Part shown: piece by piece, positions 6,541-14,751 of the stretch
How the letters are laid out: each line of letters begins with the position of its first letter
How positions within the stretch are numbered: position 1 is the first letter of the stretch
DNA from: DATFES01 sp035457725
GTDB lineage: Bacteria > Pseudomonadota > Alphaproteobacteria > CACIAM-22H2
Length of the DNA: 30,136 nt
NCBI GenBank assembly: GCA_035457725.1
Contig: DATIBC010000051.1
Location: 1 to 30,136, forward strand
Direction: 5' to 3'
Position numbers and translations under genes: made by a program
Notes under the pieces: generated by a model
Databases searched by the model: none
Told to the model about the DNA's origin: nothing
The model's input: only the letters and a program-made list of their open reading frames with translations

Positions 6541-8241
6541 ATGGCAAGCGAATTGGAAACAACTATGCGCGAGGCGGGGCGCGACTTCATCCGTGACATC
6601 ATTCAGGCGGATGTCGCGGCCGCACGCTGTTCGTCCGTGGTAACGCGTTTTCCGCCCGAGCCCAACGGCTATCTGCATATCGGCCACGCCAAATCGATCT
6701 GCTTGAATTTTGGCGTCGCCGAGGAGTTTGGCGGCCGCTGCCATCTGCGCTTCGACGACACCAACCCGACCAAGGAGGAGCAGGAGTATATAGACGCCAT
6801 CAAAGCGGATGTGCGCTGGCTTGGCTTCGATTGGGGCGAGCATCTCCATCACGCCTCGGACTATTTCGAGCGGCTCTATGAGTGGGCCGAGCACCTGATC
6901 CGCGCCGGCAAGGCTTATGTCGACGACACTCCGGCGGAGGCGCTGCGGGCGATGCGCGGCACCTTGACCGAGCCGGGTCGCGAGAGCGCTTATCGCGGAC
7001 GCGCGGTCGCCGAAAATCTCGAACGCTTTCGCAAAATGCGCGCCGGCGAGTTCGCCGACGGCGCCTGTGTGTTGCGCGCCAAGATCGATATGGCGTCGGG
7101 CAATATCAACATGCGCGATCCAGTGCTCTACCGCATTCTGCACGCCTCGCATCCGCGCACCGGCGACCAGTGGTGCATCTATCCGACATACGATTTCGCC
7201 CATGGCCAATCGGATGCCATCGAGGGCGTCACGCATTCGCTGTGCACGCTCGAGTTCGAGGATCATCGACCGCTCTACGACTGGCTCCTCGACAACCTGC
7301 CGGCGCCGTCGCGACCGCGGCAGTACGAGTTCGCGCGCCTCAATCTCGCCTATACGGTGCTGTCGAAACGCGTGCTGACCGAGTTGGTGCGGAGCGGTCG
7401 GGTCGGCGGGTGGGACGATCCGCGGATGCCGACGCTGGCCGGCCTGCGCCGCCGTGGCGTGCCGCCGGCGGCGATCCGCGAGTTCGTACGGCGGATCGGC
7501 ATCGCGCGGGCCAACAGCGTGGTCGATTTGGCGATGCTCGAGCACGCCATCCGCGAAGTCTTGAACAGGCAGACTATGCGACGCATGGCAGTGCTGCGGC
7601 CGCTCAAGCTGGTCATCGAGAACTACCCCGAGGGTCGAACCGAGGAGCTGGAGGCGGTAAACAATCCTGAAGATCCGGCCGCAGGCGCACGCCCCATCCG
7701 CTTCGGGCGCGAGTTGTACGTCGAGCGCGACGATTACATGGAGAACCCGCCGAAGAAGTTCTTCCGGCTTGCTCCCGGACGCGAAGTGCGGTTGCGCTAT
7801 GCCTATTTTGTCACCTGCCGCGAGGCGGTGAAAGACGCGGGCGGCGATGTGGTGGAGCTTCGCTGCACCTACGATCCCGCGACGCGCGGCGGCAATGCGC
7901 CGGACGGTCGAAAGGTGCCAGGTACGCTGCACTGGGTGGCGGCGGCGGACGCCATGAGCGCGGAAGTCAGGCTGTATGACCGGTTGTTCACCCGCCCGGA
8001 TCCCGGCGCCGGCGGCGACATTCTCGCCGATCTCAATCCAGGCTCGCTCGAAGTGCTCCACGACTGCCGCATCGAGCCGGCGCTAGCCAAGGCCACAACC
8101 GGCGTTCCCGTACAATTCGAGCGGCAGGGCTATTTCTGTCTCGACGTCGACTCACGGCGGGACCGGCCGGTGTTCAACCGCACCATAGGCCTCCGCGACA
8201 CCTGGGCGAAGGTGCAGGCGAGCGGCAAGGCGACCGGCTAA
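6541..8241 (+). CDS. glnS: Glutaminyl-tRNA synthetase
   Basis: This class Ic synthetase charges tRNA-Gln directly with glutamine. The start of the catalytic domain is unmistakable: RFPPEPNGYLHIGHAKSICLNFG with HIGH at residues 46-49, and LRFDDTNP shortly after. The second ATP signature is VLSKR (273-277), the GlnRS form of KMSKS. A beta-barrel anticodon-binding half follows to the C-terminus. The length from ATG 6541 is 566 residues, close to the 554 of E. coli GlnRS, so it is complete. The frame extends upstream to a TTG at 6502, but ATG 6541 gives the normal N-terminus. A tRNA-Gln gene lies 17 bp beyond the stop on the other strand. Many Alphaproteobacteria lack GlnRS and make Gln-tRNA through GatCAB, so its presence here is notable. 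Confidence 0.96.
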   Translation: MASELETTMREAGRDFIRDIIQADVAAARCSSVVTRFPPEPNGYLHIGHAKSICLNFGVAEEFGGRCHLRFDDTNPTKEEQEYIDAIKADVRWLGFDWGEHLHHASDYFERLYEWAEHLIRAGKAYVDDTPAEALRAMRGTLTEPGRESAYRGRAVAENLERFRKMRAGEFADGACVLRAKIDMASGNINMRDPVLYRILHASHPRTGDQWCIYPTYDFAHGQSDAIEGVTHSLCTLEFEDHRPLYDWLLDNLPAPSRPRQYEFARLNLAYTVLSKRVLTELVRSGRVGGWDDPRMPTLAGLRRRGVPPAAIREFVRRIGIARANSVVDLAMLEHAIREVLNRQTMRRMAVLRPLKLVIENYPEGRTEELEAVNNPEDPAAGARPIRFGRELYVERDDYMENPPKKFFRLAPGREVRLRYAYFVTCREAVKDAGGDVVELRCTYDPATRGGNAPDGRKVPGTLHWVAAADAMSAEVRLYDRLFTRPDPGAGGDILADLNPGSLEVLHDCRIEPALAKATTGVPVQFERQGYFCLDVDSRRDRPVFNRTIGLRDTWAKVQASGKATG

Positions 8242-8258
8242 GCGGTCTACGGAGAAAT

Positions 8259-8332
8259 TGGCTGGGGGACTTGGATTCGAACCAAGATAAACGGAGTCAG
8301 AGTCCGTTGTCCTACCGTTGAACGATCCCCCA
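8259..8332 (-). tRNA. tRNA-Gln (anticodon CTG)
   Basis: Read on the minus strand, the gene folds as a complete cloverleaf. The acceptor stem is TGGGGGA paired with TCCCCCA, then discriminator G73 and an encoded CCA end (8261-8259). The D arm contains AACGGTAGGA. The anticodon stem ACGGA/TCCGT encloses the loop CTCTGAC with anticodon CTG, reading CAG codons. The T arm holds TTCGAAT. The weak U1-A72 pair, G73 and the CUG anticodon are known identity elements for direct recognition by GlnRS, matching the synthetase gene next door. The two genes converge with a 17-bp gap. Confidence 0.95.
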
Positions 8333-8546
8333 GCAGGGCCGTCCGAGTAGGGGAGCGACGGGCGGGCTCTTACCATAGCCTGCCCGCAAAGTGTACCCCC
8401 GCCCGACCCCACTAGCCGCGGCCGCGGATTCCGCTACACTCAGCGGCGAGGCTTTGGAAAAACTTCCGCCGAAGCATCGGCGTCCGTTGGCGCGCTAGGA
8501 AAGCGCCGCCGCGCCGCACCGGCGGATAACAGGGACGCAACGCGTC

Positions 8547-9590
8547 GTGCATGGATCGCTTGGCCGCGTCGCCGGTCGCTTCACGGCCGACCCGCGCGGT
8601 GCAACATTCGCCCGCGTTTACGCCGCGCTCGATCTCGGCACCAACAACTGCCGGCTCCTGGTGGCTCGGCCGACGGGCGAGACGTTCCGGGTGATCGACG
8701 CATTCTCACGGATCGTTCGGCTCGGTGAACGCTTGGCGGTATCCGGCGAGCTGACCGGCGCGGCGATGGATCGCGCCGTCGACGCGCTCAGAATCTGCGC
8801 CGGGAAGCTGGCGCGGCGCGGCGTCTCGCGCTATCGCGGCGTGGCCACGGAAGCATGCCGGCGGGCGCGCAACGGCGCGGCGTTTCTCGCCCGCGTCACC
8901 GCCGAGACGGGACTGGAGTTCGAGATCATCGACCCGGCCGAAGAAGCCAGCCTGGCTCTCGCTGGTTGCGAATCTTTGCTCGACCTGCCGCCGCCCCACG
9001 CGCTTCTGTTCGACATCGGCGGCGGGAGCACCGAGGTGACGTGGCTCGAGCGCGATGAGACGCGCGGCTGGTTCATCGCCGATTCGCTGTCGCTCGGCTG
9101 CGGAGTCGTTCCATTCGCAGAGCGCTTCGGCGGAGACCGCGTCTCGCTGGCGTCGTATCGAGCGATGATCGACGAGATCGTGACGATGCTCCGCCCGCTC
9201 GAAGCGCGACGCAGCATCGCCGCGATGATCGCCGCCGGGCGCGTCCAGATGCTCGGCACCTCTGGAACGGTGACGACGCTTGCCGGCGTGCGAATGAACC
9301 TGCCGCGCTACCAGCGGGCGCTGGTCGATGGCTCGTGGCTGGATCTGGCCGACGCCGTGACGGTGAGCCGGAGCTTGATGGAGCTCGATTGGGCGGGGCG
9401 CGCCGCGCATCCGTGCATCGGCCATGAACGGGCCGACCTCGTTGTCGCCGGCTGCGCCATTCTCGAGGCAATTCTCGAATTGTGGCCGGTGAAACGATTG
9501 CGCGTCGCCGATCGCGGACTGCGAGAAGGAATCTTGCTCGGCTTAATGCGCGCCGACGCGAACGGGACAGCGTCGCGCGATCGTCCGTGA
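8547..9590 (+). CDS. Ppx/GppA family phosphatase
   Basis: This 347-residue member of the exopolyphosphatase/guanosine pentaphosphatase family has an actin-like ATPase fold. The first phosphate-binding motif is ALDLGTNNCRLLVA (27-40) and the second is FDIGGGSTEV (about 154-164). A further glycine-rich loop, GTSGTVTTLAG, lies around 236. Length and motifs match the short alphaproteobacterial type that lacks the C-terminal HD-like domain. Substrates are polyphosphate and/or pppGpp; sequence alone does not separate them. The start is GTG at 8547, with an AGGGA-type ribosome binding site about 12 bases upstream. About 210 bp of leader between the tRNA and this gene shows no further gene. Its last four bases overlap the rlmE start, so the two are co-transcribed. 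Confidence 0.9.
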   Translation: MHGSLGRVAGRFTADPRGATFARVYAALDLGTNNCRLLVARPTGETFRVIDAFSRIVRLGERLAVSGELTGAAMDRAVDALRICAGKLARRGVSRYRGVATEACRRARNGAAFLARVTAETGLEFEIIDPAEEASLALAGCESLLDLPPPHALLFDIGGGSTEVTWLERDETRGWFIADSLSLGCGVVPFAERFGGDRVSLASYRAMIDEIVTMLRPLEARRSIAAMIAAGRVQMLGTSGTVTTLAGVRMNLPRYQRALVDGSWLDLADAVTVSRSLMELDWAGRAAHPCIGHERADLVVAGCAILEAILELWPVKRLRVADRGLREGILLGLMRADANGTASRDRP

Positions 9591-10288
9591 GCGAACGTCC
9601 AAGCGGCTCGCGTCGGCGCAAGGACGCGCGGCTCACCGAGCGCCTCAAGACGGCAAAGGGCCGGTCGCCTTCCTCGCAACGCTGGCTCGGACGTCAACTC
9701 AACGATCCATTCGTCGCCGAAGCGAAGCGCAAGGGGTATCGGGCGCGGGCCGCGTTCAAACTGATCGAGATCGACGACAAGTTTCGGCTGCTGCGACCTG
9801 GCATCCGGGTGGTGGATCTCGGCGCGGCGCCCGGCGGGTGGACGCAAGTCGCCGTGGCGCGCGTCAAGCCGGAAGCGAGCGATGGCAAGGTGGTCGGCGT
9901 CGACATCCAACCAATGGTCCCAGTTTCCGGCGCGATCGTGTTGCACGGCGACTTTCTTGATCGGGCGGCGCCGGCGAAAGTGCGGGACGCGCTTGGTGGC
10001 GCGGCCGACGTGGTGCTGTGCGACATGGCCACGTCGGCGACCGGACACCGCGAGACTGACCATTTGCGGGTCATGGCGTTAGCCGAAGCCGCGCTCGTCT
10101 TCGCTTGTGAGACGCTGCGGCCGGGTGGCGCTTTCGTCGCCAAGTTGCGTCAGGGCGCTGGCGAAGCTGCGTTTGTCGCCCGGGCGCGCCAGTCGTTCGC
10201 CAACGTGCGGAGATTCAAGCCTGCCGCCAGCCGCGCCGAATCCGCCGAGGTGTACCTCGTCGCCACAGATTTCCGAGCTTCTGTATAA
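9587..10288 (+). CDS. rlmE: 23S rRNA (uridine-2'-O)-methyltransferase RlmE
   Basis: This RrmJ/FtsJ-type SAM-dependent methyltransferase modifies U2552 (E. coli numbering) of 23S rRNA during late 50S assembly. It shows the SAM-binding motif VVDLGAAPGGWTQ (about residues 75-87), a catalytic Asp in VVLCDMATSATG, Lys in FVAKLRQG, and a C-terminal Glu in SRAESAEVYLVAT. This fits the family's K-D-K-E tetrad. The start is taken as GTG 9587, overlapping the ppx stop (GTGA). The frame is open further upstream inside ppx, but that extension would be a poor-complexity arginine-rich stretch. From GTG the product has 233 residues, with about 24 extra basic residues before the usual SSQRWL start of the domain. 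The CDMAT segment replaces the more common SDMAP. Confidence 0.94.
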   Translation: MSERPSGSRRRKDARLTERLKTAKGRSPSSQRWLGRQLNDPFVAEAKRKGYRARAAFKLIEIDDKFRLLRPGIRVVDLGAAPGGWTQVAVARVKPEASDGKVVGVDIQPMVPVSGAIVLHGDFLDRAAPAKVRDALGGAADVVLCDMATSATGHRETDHLRVMALAEAALVFACETLRPGGAFVAKLRQGAGEAAFVARARQSFANVRRFKPAASRAESAEVYLVATDFRASV

Positions 10289-10316
10289 GTATCTGATAAT
10301 AAAAAAGAAATCTACC

Positions 10317-10344
10317 TTGGCATGGGCCGGGCGATGTGTATGAT
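10317..10344 (+). promoter_or_regulatory. Sigma70-type promoter of guaB
   Basis: TTGGCA (10317-10322) and TATGAT (10339-10344) are separated by 16 bp, each one or two mismatches from consensus. An unusually AT-rich block just upstream (about 10286-10312) could serve as an UP element. The predicted start near 10351 leaves a leader of about 25 bases carrying the GGAGG ribosome binding site (10366-10370). No riboswitch-like structure fits in so short a leader. Confidence 0.6.
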
Positions 10345-10374
10345 GGCGGGCCACCTCGCGCATCCGGAGGCGGC

Positions 10375-11838
10375 ATGAATCTCCGCGAAGCATTGACGTT
10401 CGACGACGTGCTCTTGAAGCCGGCAGCCTCGGCCGTACTGCCGTCGGAGTGCGAAACCCACACGCGCCTCACGCGGTCGATCGCGCTCGGCATTCCGCTG
10501 CTTTCGGCGGCGATGGATACGGTCACCGAATCGGCGATGGCAATCGCCATGGCGCAGGCGGGCGGCTTGGGCGTCGTGCACCGCAATCTCGACATCGAGA
10601 AGCAGGCCGACGAGGTGCGCAAGGTCAAGAAATTCGAATCCGGGATGGTGGTGAATCCCGTCACGATCGCTCCCGACGCGACGCTCGCCGACGCGTTGGG
10701 ATTGATGGCCGAGCACCGCATCTCCGGCATTCCCGTCGTCGAGCCCGGGTCGCGCAAGCTGGTTGGCATCCTGACCAACCGCGACGTGCGTTTCGCCTCC
10801 AACCCGCGCCAGCCGGTTCGCGAACTGATGACCAGGGACGAGCTCGTCACCGTGCGCGAGGGGGTGAGCCGCGAGGAAGCGAAGCGGCTGCTGCATCAGC
10901 ACCGCATCGAGAAGTTGCTGGTGGTTGACGATGCGTACCGATGCATCGGGCTCGTCACCGTCAAGGACATCGAAAAGGCGCAACGATTTCCAACCGCCTG
11001 CAAGGACGAGAAAGGGCGCCTGCGCGTGGCCGCGGCGACCGGCGTGGGCGACGCCGGCGTGGCGCGTGCCGAGGCATTGTTCGACGTGGAGGTCGATTTG
11101 GTGATCGTCGACACCGCGCATGGGCATTCCGAAGGCGTCCTGCGCACGGTCGAGCGGGTACGTCGGCTCAACAACTATACGCAGATCATCGCCGGTAACG
11201 TGGCGACCGCCGACGGCGCCAAGGCGTTGATCGACGCCGGCGCCGACGCGGTCAAGGTCGGCATCGGACCGGGCTCGATCTGCACCACACGCGTCGTCGC
11301 CGGTGTAGGAGTGCCGCAGCTTACCGCGGTGCTCGACGCAGTCGGCGCGTGCCGCAAGCACGATGTTCCGGTGATCTCCGACGGCGGCGTGAAATACTCC
11401 GGCGATCTGGCCAAGGCGATTGCGGCCGGCGCCGATTGCACCATGATCGGCTCCTTGCTCGCCGGGACCGACGAAAGCCCGGGTGAGGTTTTTCTCTATC
11501 AGGGAAGATCGTACAAATCGTATCGCGGCATGGGCTCGGTGGGCGCCATGGCGCGCGGCTCGGCGGATCGATATTTCCAGCAGGACATCAAGGACACGCT
11601 CAAGCTGGTGCCCGAGGGCGTCGAAGGCCGCGTGCCGTACAAGGGGCCGGTCGGGAACGTCATCCACCAGCTTGTCGGCGGACTGCGCGCGGCGATGGGT
11701 TACACCGGAAACCGGACCATCGCCGAGATGCAGACGCGTTGCGAGTTCTACCGGATCACCAACGCCGGTTGGCGCGAGAGCCACGTGCACGACGTGGCGA
11801 TCACCCGCGAGGCGCCGAACTATCGTCCCGATCTGTAG
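10375..11838 (+). CDS. guaB: Inosine-5'-monophosphate dehydrogenase
   Basis: This enzyme catalyses the NAD-dependent oxidation of IMP to XMP, the first committed step of GMP synthesis. At 487 residues it matches E. coli GuaB (488). The N-terminus is characteristic (LTFDDVLLKP). Two CBS domains occupy roughly 93-205. The catalytic loop GIGPGSICTTR places the nucleophilic cysteine at 303. The later YRGMGSVGAM segment is the phosphate-binding and flap region, and the Arg-Tyr of the flap appears in GSADRYFQQD. ATG 10375 is chosen because GGAGG lies four bases before it; an ATG 39 bases upstream in frame has no such site and adds a Gly/Pro-rich extension. A promoter directly precedes it. XMP is used by guaA, 3 kb downstream. 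Confidence 0.97.
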   Translation: MNLREALTFDDVLLKPAASAVLPSECETHTRLTRSIALGIPLLSAAMDTVTESAMAIAMAQAGGLGVVHRNLDIEKQADEVRKVKKFESGMVVNPVTIAPDATLADALGLMAEHRISGIPVVEPGSRKLVGILTNRDVRFASNPRQPVRELMTRDELVTVREGVSREEAKRLLHQHRIEKLLVVDDAYRCIGLVTVKDIEKAQRFPTACKDEKGRLRVAAATGVGDAGVARAEALFDVEVDLVIVDTAHGHSEGVLRTVERVRRLNNYTQIIAGNVATADGAKALIDAGADAVKVGIGPGSICTTRVVAGVGVPQLTAVLDAVGACRKHDVPVISDGGVKYSGDLAKAIAAGADCTMIGSLLAGTDESPGEVFLYQGRSYKSYRGMGSVGAMARGSADRYFQQDIKDTLKLVPEGVEGRVPYKGPVGNVIHQLVGGLRAAMGYTGNRTIAEMQTRCEFYRITNAGWRESHVHDVAITREAPNYRPDL

Positions 11839-11874
11839 GCCGAGGCCGCGGCGCCGACTTCGCCGCAAAATCCG

Positions 11875-13242
11875 ATGACCCCCGGGGCACGCGTATCGGC
11901 GGCGATCGAGATCCTCGACCTGATCGCTGCCGAGGCCGCGCCGGCGGATACCGTCGCCGGGGCATATTTTCGCGCGCGCAGGTACATTGGCGGCAAGGAT
12001 CGCCCGGCGATCGCCGCGCTGGCGTATGCGGTGCTACGTCATCGCGCGCAGCTCGATTGGTGGCTCGCGCGCACGCGCGAAGGCGCTGGCAGGGGGCCGT
12101 TTGCGCCCGACGCGCGCCAACGCGTCCTGACGTGGCTCGCCATCGGCGAACGGTGGGAGGCCGAGCGGATCGCGGCGTCGTTCGACGGGGCTAAGTTTCG
12201 GCCTCCGGCGCTCGGGCCGCGTGAAGTCTCGCTGGTTGGCGCGCTTGTCGGACGAACGCTCGATCATCCCGAGCAGCCGGATTGGGTTCGCTTCAACCTG
12301 CCGCAGTGGCTGGAGGCCAAGCTGCGGCAGCGCTTCGGCGCGGACTTCAATCGCGAAGCGGCGGCGCTGGCGCAGGCGGCCCCGCTCGATTTGCGCATCA
12401 ATCCGTTGAAGACCGACCGCAGCGCCATGCTGCAACGCCTCGCCGCCGTCGGTCTTCGCGTCGCGCCGACACCGATCTCGCCGCTCGGCATCCGCGTCGA
12501 AGGCCGCCCGACGCTTGGCAGCCTCGCCGAATTTCAAGACGGGCTGATCGAGGTGCAGGACGAGGGCTCGCAGATCGCCGCGCTTTTGGTCGATGCGAAA
12601 GCCGGCATGCGCGTGTGCGATTTCTGCGCCGGCGCCGGCGGCAAGACCCTGGCGCTAGCGGCGATGATGGCCAACAAGGGACATGTCGTCGCTTGCGATG
12701 TGTCCGAGCGGCGACTCGAAGGCGCGACGCGACGGCTGCGCCGCGCCGGTGTCTTCAACGTCGAGCGACGGAATCTATCGGGCGAACGCGACCCATGGGT
12801 CAAACGGCACGCGGCCAGCTTCGATCGCGTGTTGATCGATGCGCCATGCACCGGCGCGGGGACTTGGCGACGGAATCCCGATGCCAAGTGGACGATGACT
12901 CCGGATGATCTCGACCAGCTGATCGATTTGCAGCGCCGGATCCTCGACAGCGCGGCGCGGCTGGTCAGGCCAGGTGGCCGGCTTGTCTATGTCACCTGCT
13001 CGCTGCTGGCGGAGGAGAACGAGCGGCAGGCGGAGTGGTTGCTTGAGCGAATGCCCGAATTCATTCACGTCCCGGTCGGCGAGGTATGGGCGCGTACGCT
13101 CGATGCGCCGTGCCCGACGGCGGAGCCATATCTTCACCTGACGCCCGCGCGGAACGGCACCGACGGCTTTTTCGTCGCCGTCTTCGAGCGGAGCACGACG
13201 GCGAGGCAAAGCATATCGGGTGAAACGGGAGCAGATTTATGA
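11875..13242 (+). CDS. RsmB/NOP-family RNA (cytosine-5) methyltransferase
   Basis: The 455-residue protein has an N-terminal NusB-like helical RNA-binding region (about 1-140) and a C-terminal Rossmann-fold methyltransferase. The SAM motif is CDFCAGAGGKT, with the second Cys at 251. Two cysteines typical of RNA m5C methyltransferases are present: Cys325 in DAPCTGAG (motif IV, product release) and Cys375 in VTCS (motif VI, nucleophile). The following TWRRNPDAKW is typical of the Sun/RsmB branch. The likely product is m5C in rRNA, but the exact target (C967 of 16S rRNA for RsmB) cannot be proved, so no gene symbol is given. It starts 36 bp after guaB and overlaps the next gene by four bases, so it probably shares the guaB transcript. 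Confidence 0.92.
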   Translation: MTPGARVSAAIEILDLIAAEAAPADTVAGAYFRARRYIGGKDRPAIAALAYAVLRHRAQLDWWLARTREGAGRGPFAPDARQRVLTWLAIGERWEAERIAASFDGAKFRPPALGPREVSLVGALVGRTLDHPEQPDWVRFNLPQWLEAKLRQRFGADFNREAAALAQAAPLDLRINPLKTDRSAMLQRLAAVGLRVAPTPISPLGIRVEGRPTLGSLAEFQDGLIEVQDEGSQIAALLVDAKAGMRVCDFCAGAGGKTLALAAMMANKGHVVACDVSERRLEGATRRLRRAGVFNVERRNLSGERDPWVKRHAASFDRVLIDAPCTGAGTWRRNPDAKWTMTPDDLDQLIDLQRRILDSAARLVRPGGRLVYVTCSLLAEENERQAEWLLERMPEFIHVPVGEVWARTLDAPCPTAEPYLHLTPARNGTDGFFVAVFERSTTARQSISGETGADL

Positions 13243-13694
13243 AACCCGGCGAATACGACGACGACATCGCCCGGATCGAGGCGATCATCGGGCGGCAGTT
13301 CGGCAGCCTTTGCTGGACGCCGGAACGAAGCGCCGACTGGGAGGGTTTCGCGCGCGACTTCGCCGCCGAGGCGGTGCTGTATCCGGCGGCACGTCCGGCG
13401 AAAAGCCAGAGCGTCGATGCGTTCATGGCGCGCATGAAGGAATTGTCGCAGACGGCGCTGCGATCATTTCGCGAGCGGATCCTCGGCGGGCAAATCCGGA
13501 CGTTCGGCAATGTCGCGGTGGCGGCGACCGCTTGCGAGATCACCGAGAACGACACCAAGGTCACGCGCGGTGTCGAGATGATGCTGCTCGTCAAGGACGC
13601 GGGCGCATGGCGGATCGTGGCGCAAGCCTGGGACACTGCGAAGAATGGCGCTTCGATCCCCGAAGATCTGCTTTCGCGGCGGACGGCTGACTAA
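13239..13694 (+). CDS. NTF2-like/SnoaL-type small protein
   Basis: This 151-residue cytosolic protein looks like an NTF2-like cone fold. A helical N-terminal half ends in 'DWEGFARDFAAEAVLYPAARP'. A beta-rich C-terminal half follows with 'VAVAATACEITENDT...VEMMLLVKDAGAWRIVAQAWD', where the final 'd.gaWrI...w' strand pair is the family's hallmark. Such proteins include enzymes and simple ligand binders; no catalytic residue can be assigned. Its ATG overlaps the methyltransferase stop (ATGA), which indicates translational coupling, although a functional link to rRNA methylation is not known. Confidence 0.72.
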   Translation: MKPGEYDDDIARIEAIIGRQFGSLCWTPERSADWEGFARDFAAEAVLYPAARPAKSQSVDAFMARMKELSQTALRSFRERILGGQIRTFGNVAVAATACEITENDTKVTRGVEMMLLVKDAGAWRIVAQAWDTAKNGASIPEDLLSRRTAD

Positions 13695-13753
13695 CTCGTG
13701 GCGTGACCGGCGCGGCGACCGAAAACCGCAACCGGACGTGACGTTGCGCATAG

Positions 13754-14000
13754 GCGATGACAATGCGCATTGGCCTGACGTGCGGCCGCAGCCAATTGGT
13801 CGAAGAGGGCGGGCCAGCATCCGACGGCCCGCTCCGGCCCGACCTGTATCGACAAAATCGTTAAGGGCGCCATTCCCGCCGATCTGCCGATCGAGCGGCC
13901 GAGGAAGTTCGAGTTGTATGTCAACTTAACGACCGCAAGCGCGCTTGGCGTCACGATCCCGCCATCGATCATCGCCGGCGCTGACGTCGCGATTGAATAG
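13754..14000 (+). pseudogene. C-terminal remnant of an ABC-transporter substrate-binding protein
   Basis: Two frames read in succession give the end of a binding protein of the TrpX-like ABC family (PF04392). The first frame (13754-13864) contains QLVEEGGPASDGPLRPDLYRQ and then stops. The other frame (13851-14000) continues with DKIVKGAIPADLPIERPRKF, then ELYVNLTTASALGVTIPPS, and ends at TAG. In the family these blocks are contiguous, joined by about five residues of the type AATYV. The junction thus lacks a short segment whose length is not a multiple of three. CGACAA at the junction serves both frames, consistent with a deletion between two short direct repeats. The rest of the roughly 320-residue gene is missing. 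It fills most of the gap between the NTF2-like and GNAT genes. The family call is from memory of the conserved C-terminus. Confidence 0.72.
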
Positions 14001-14097
14001 CGCCGCGTTGGTCCTGCGGATGCGCGACGGCGATTGACGCCGCCGCCGCGGCCCGAGGCTCTAGCGGCACGCCGGAATCGTGCTAGGCTTTAAGGTG

Positions 14098-14682
14098 ATG
14101 GCGATCATCGGACGGCCGTCGGCGCGCTGCGCCGGCGACATCGCTAGGGTTTATGTCGATACGTGGCGCACCGCGTATGCCGGGCTGCTGCCCGACAAAG
14201 TGTTGCTCGGCATGTCCTACGAGCGCCAGACCGGCGACTGGTCATGGGTGATCCGCAACCGCGCCGAATCCCAGCCAATCATCGTCGCCACCGAAATCGG
14301 CCACGGCGTCGTCGGCTTCATCAGCTACGGCCGTAGCCGCGCCGCCGACCGGCCGGCCGAGGGACCGTGCGCCGAGCGCCAGGGGGGGCCGCGGGTCGGC
14401 GAGGTGTTCACACTATATGTCCTGCCCGAGTTCCAGGACCGCGGCATCGGCCGCCAGCTTCTGCTCGCCGCGTTCACCAGCCTGCGCGACCGCGGCTTCG
14501 AGCGGGCGCTGCTGTGGGTGCTGCGGGCCAACAACGCGCGCTTCTTCTACGAGCGCCTGGGCGGGGTCCGTATTTCGGAGCGGCGGGAGCGGCTGTGGGG
14601 CTGCCAGGTCGACGAAACCGCGTATGGCTGGCCCGATCTCCGCAGGACCATCGCCCGCATCGGTTCTTGTTCGGCGAGCTGA
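14098..14682 (+). CDS. GNAT-family N-acetyltransferase
   Basis: This is a GCN5-related acetyltransferase of 194 residues from ATG 14098. The acetyl-CoA site is visible as VFTLYVLPEFQDRGIGRQLLL, with the Q-x2-G-x-G signature (QDRGIG) around residues 113-118. The family's N-terminal part (IARVYVDTWRTAYAGLLP) and the late ANNARFFYERLGG segment (start of the last strand and helix) are present. The acceptor substrate is unknown. In-frame GTG codons at 14080 and 14095 are alternative starts; the ATG is preferred because the conserved domain begins soon after it. It lies 69 bp before guaA on the same strand and just after the pseudogene, so a shared transcript with guaA is possible. Confidence 0.85.
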   Translation: MAIIGRPSARCAGDIARVYVDTWRTAYAGLLPDKVLLGMSYERQTGDWSWVIRNRAESQPIIVATEIGHGVVGFISYGRSRAADRPAEGPCAERQGGPRVGEVFTLYVLPEFQDRGIGRQLLLAAFTSLRDRGFERALLWVLRANNARFFYERLGGVRISERRERLWGCQVDETAYGWPDLRRTIARIGSCSAS

Positions 14683-14751
14683 TTTGAGGCTATCTAACCC
14701 GCTTTCCAGCCGGCGATTCGCGCGCCCGGCGGACCCAGCGGATTTCGCGGC

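Noticed and set aside
6436..8061. A 541-codon open frame antisense to glnS
   Set aside because: The same high-GC artefact: the plus-strand frame is full-length GlnRS, and the antisense product is a low-information Arg/His-rich sequence.
10289..10374. A purine riboswitch in the guaB leader
   Set aside because: After the predicted start only about 25 bases remain before the ATG, too short for a riboswitch, and no conserved core is visible.
10312..11868. A 518-codon open frame antisense to guaB
   Set aside because: guaB is certain, with a promoter and GGAGG on the plus strand. The antisense frame has no start signals or recognisable domain.
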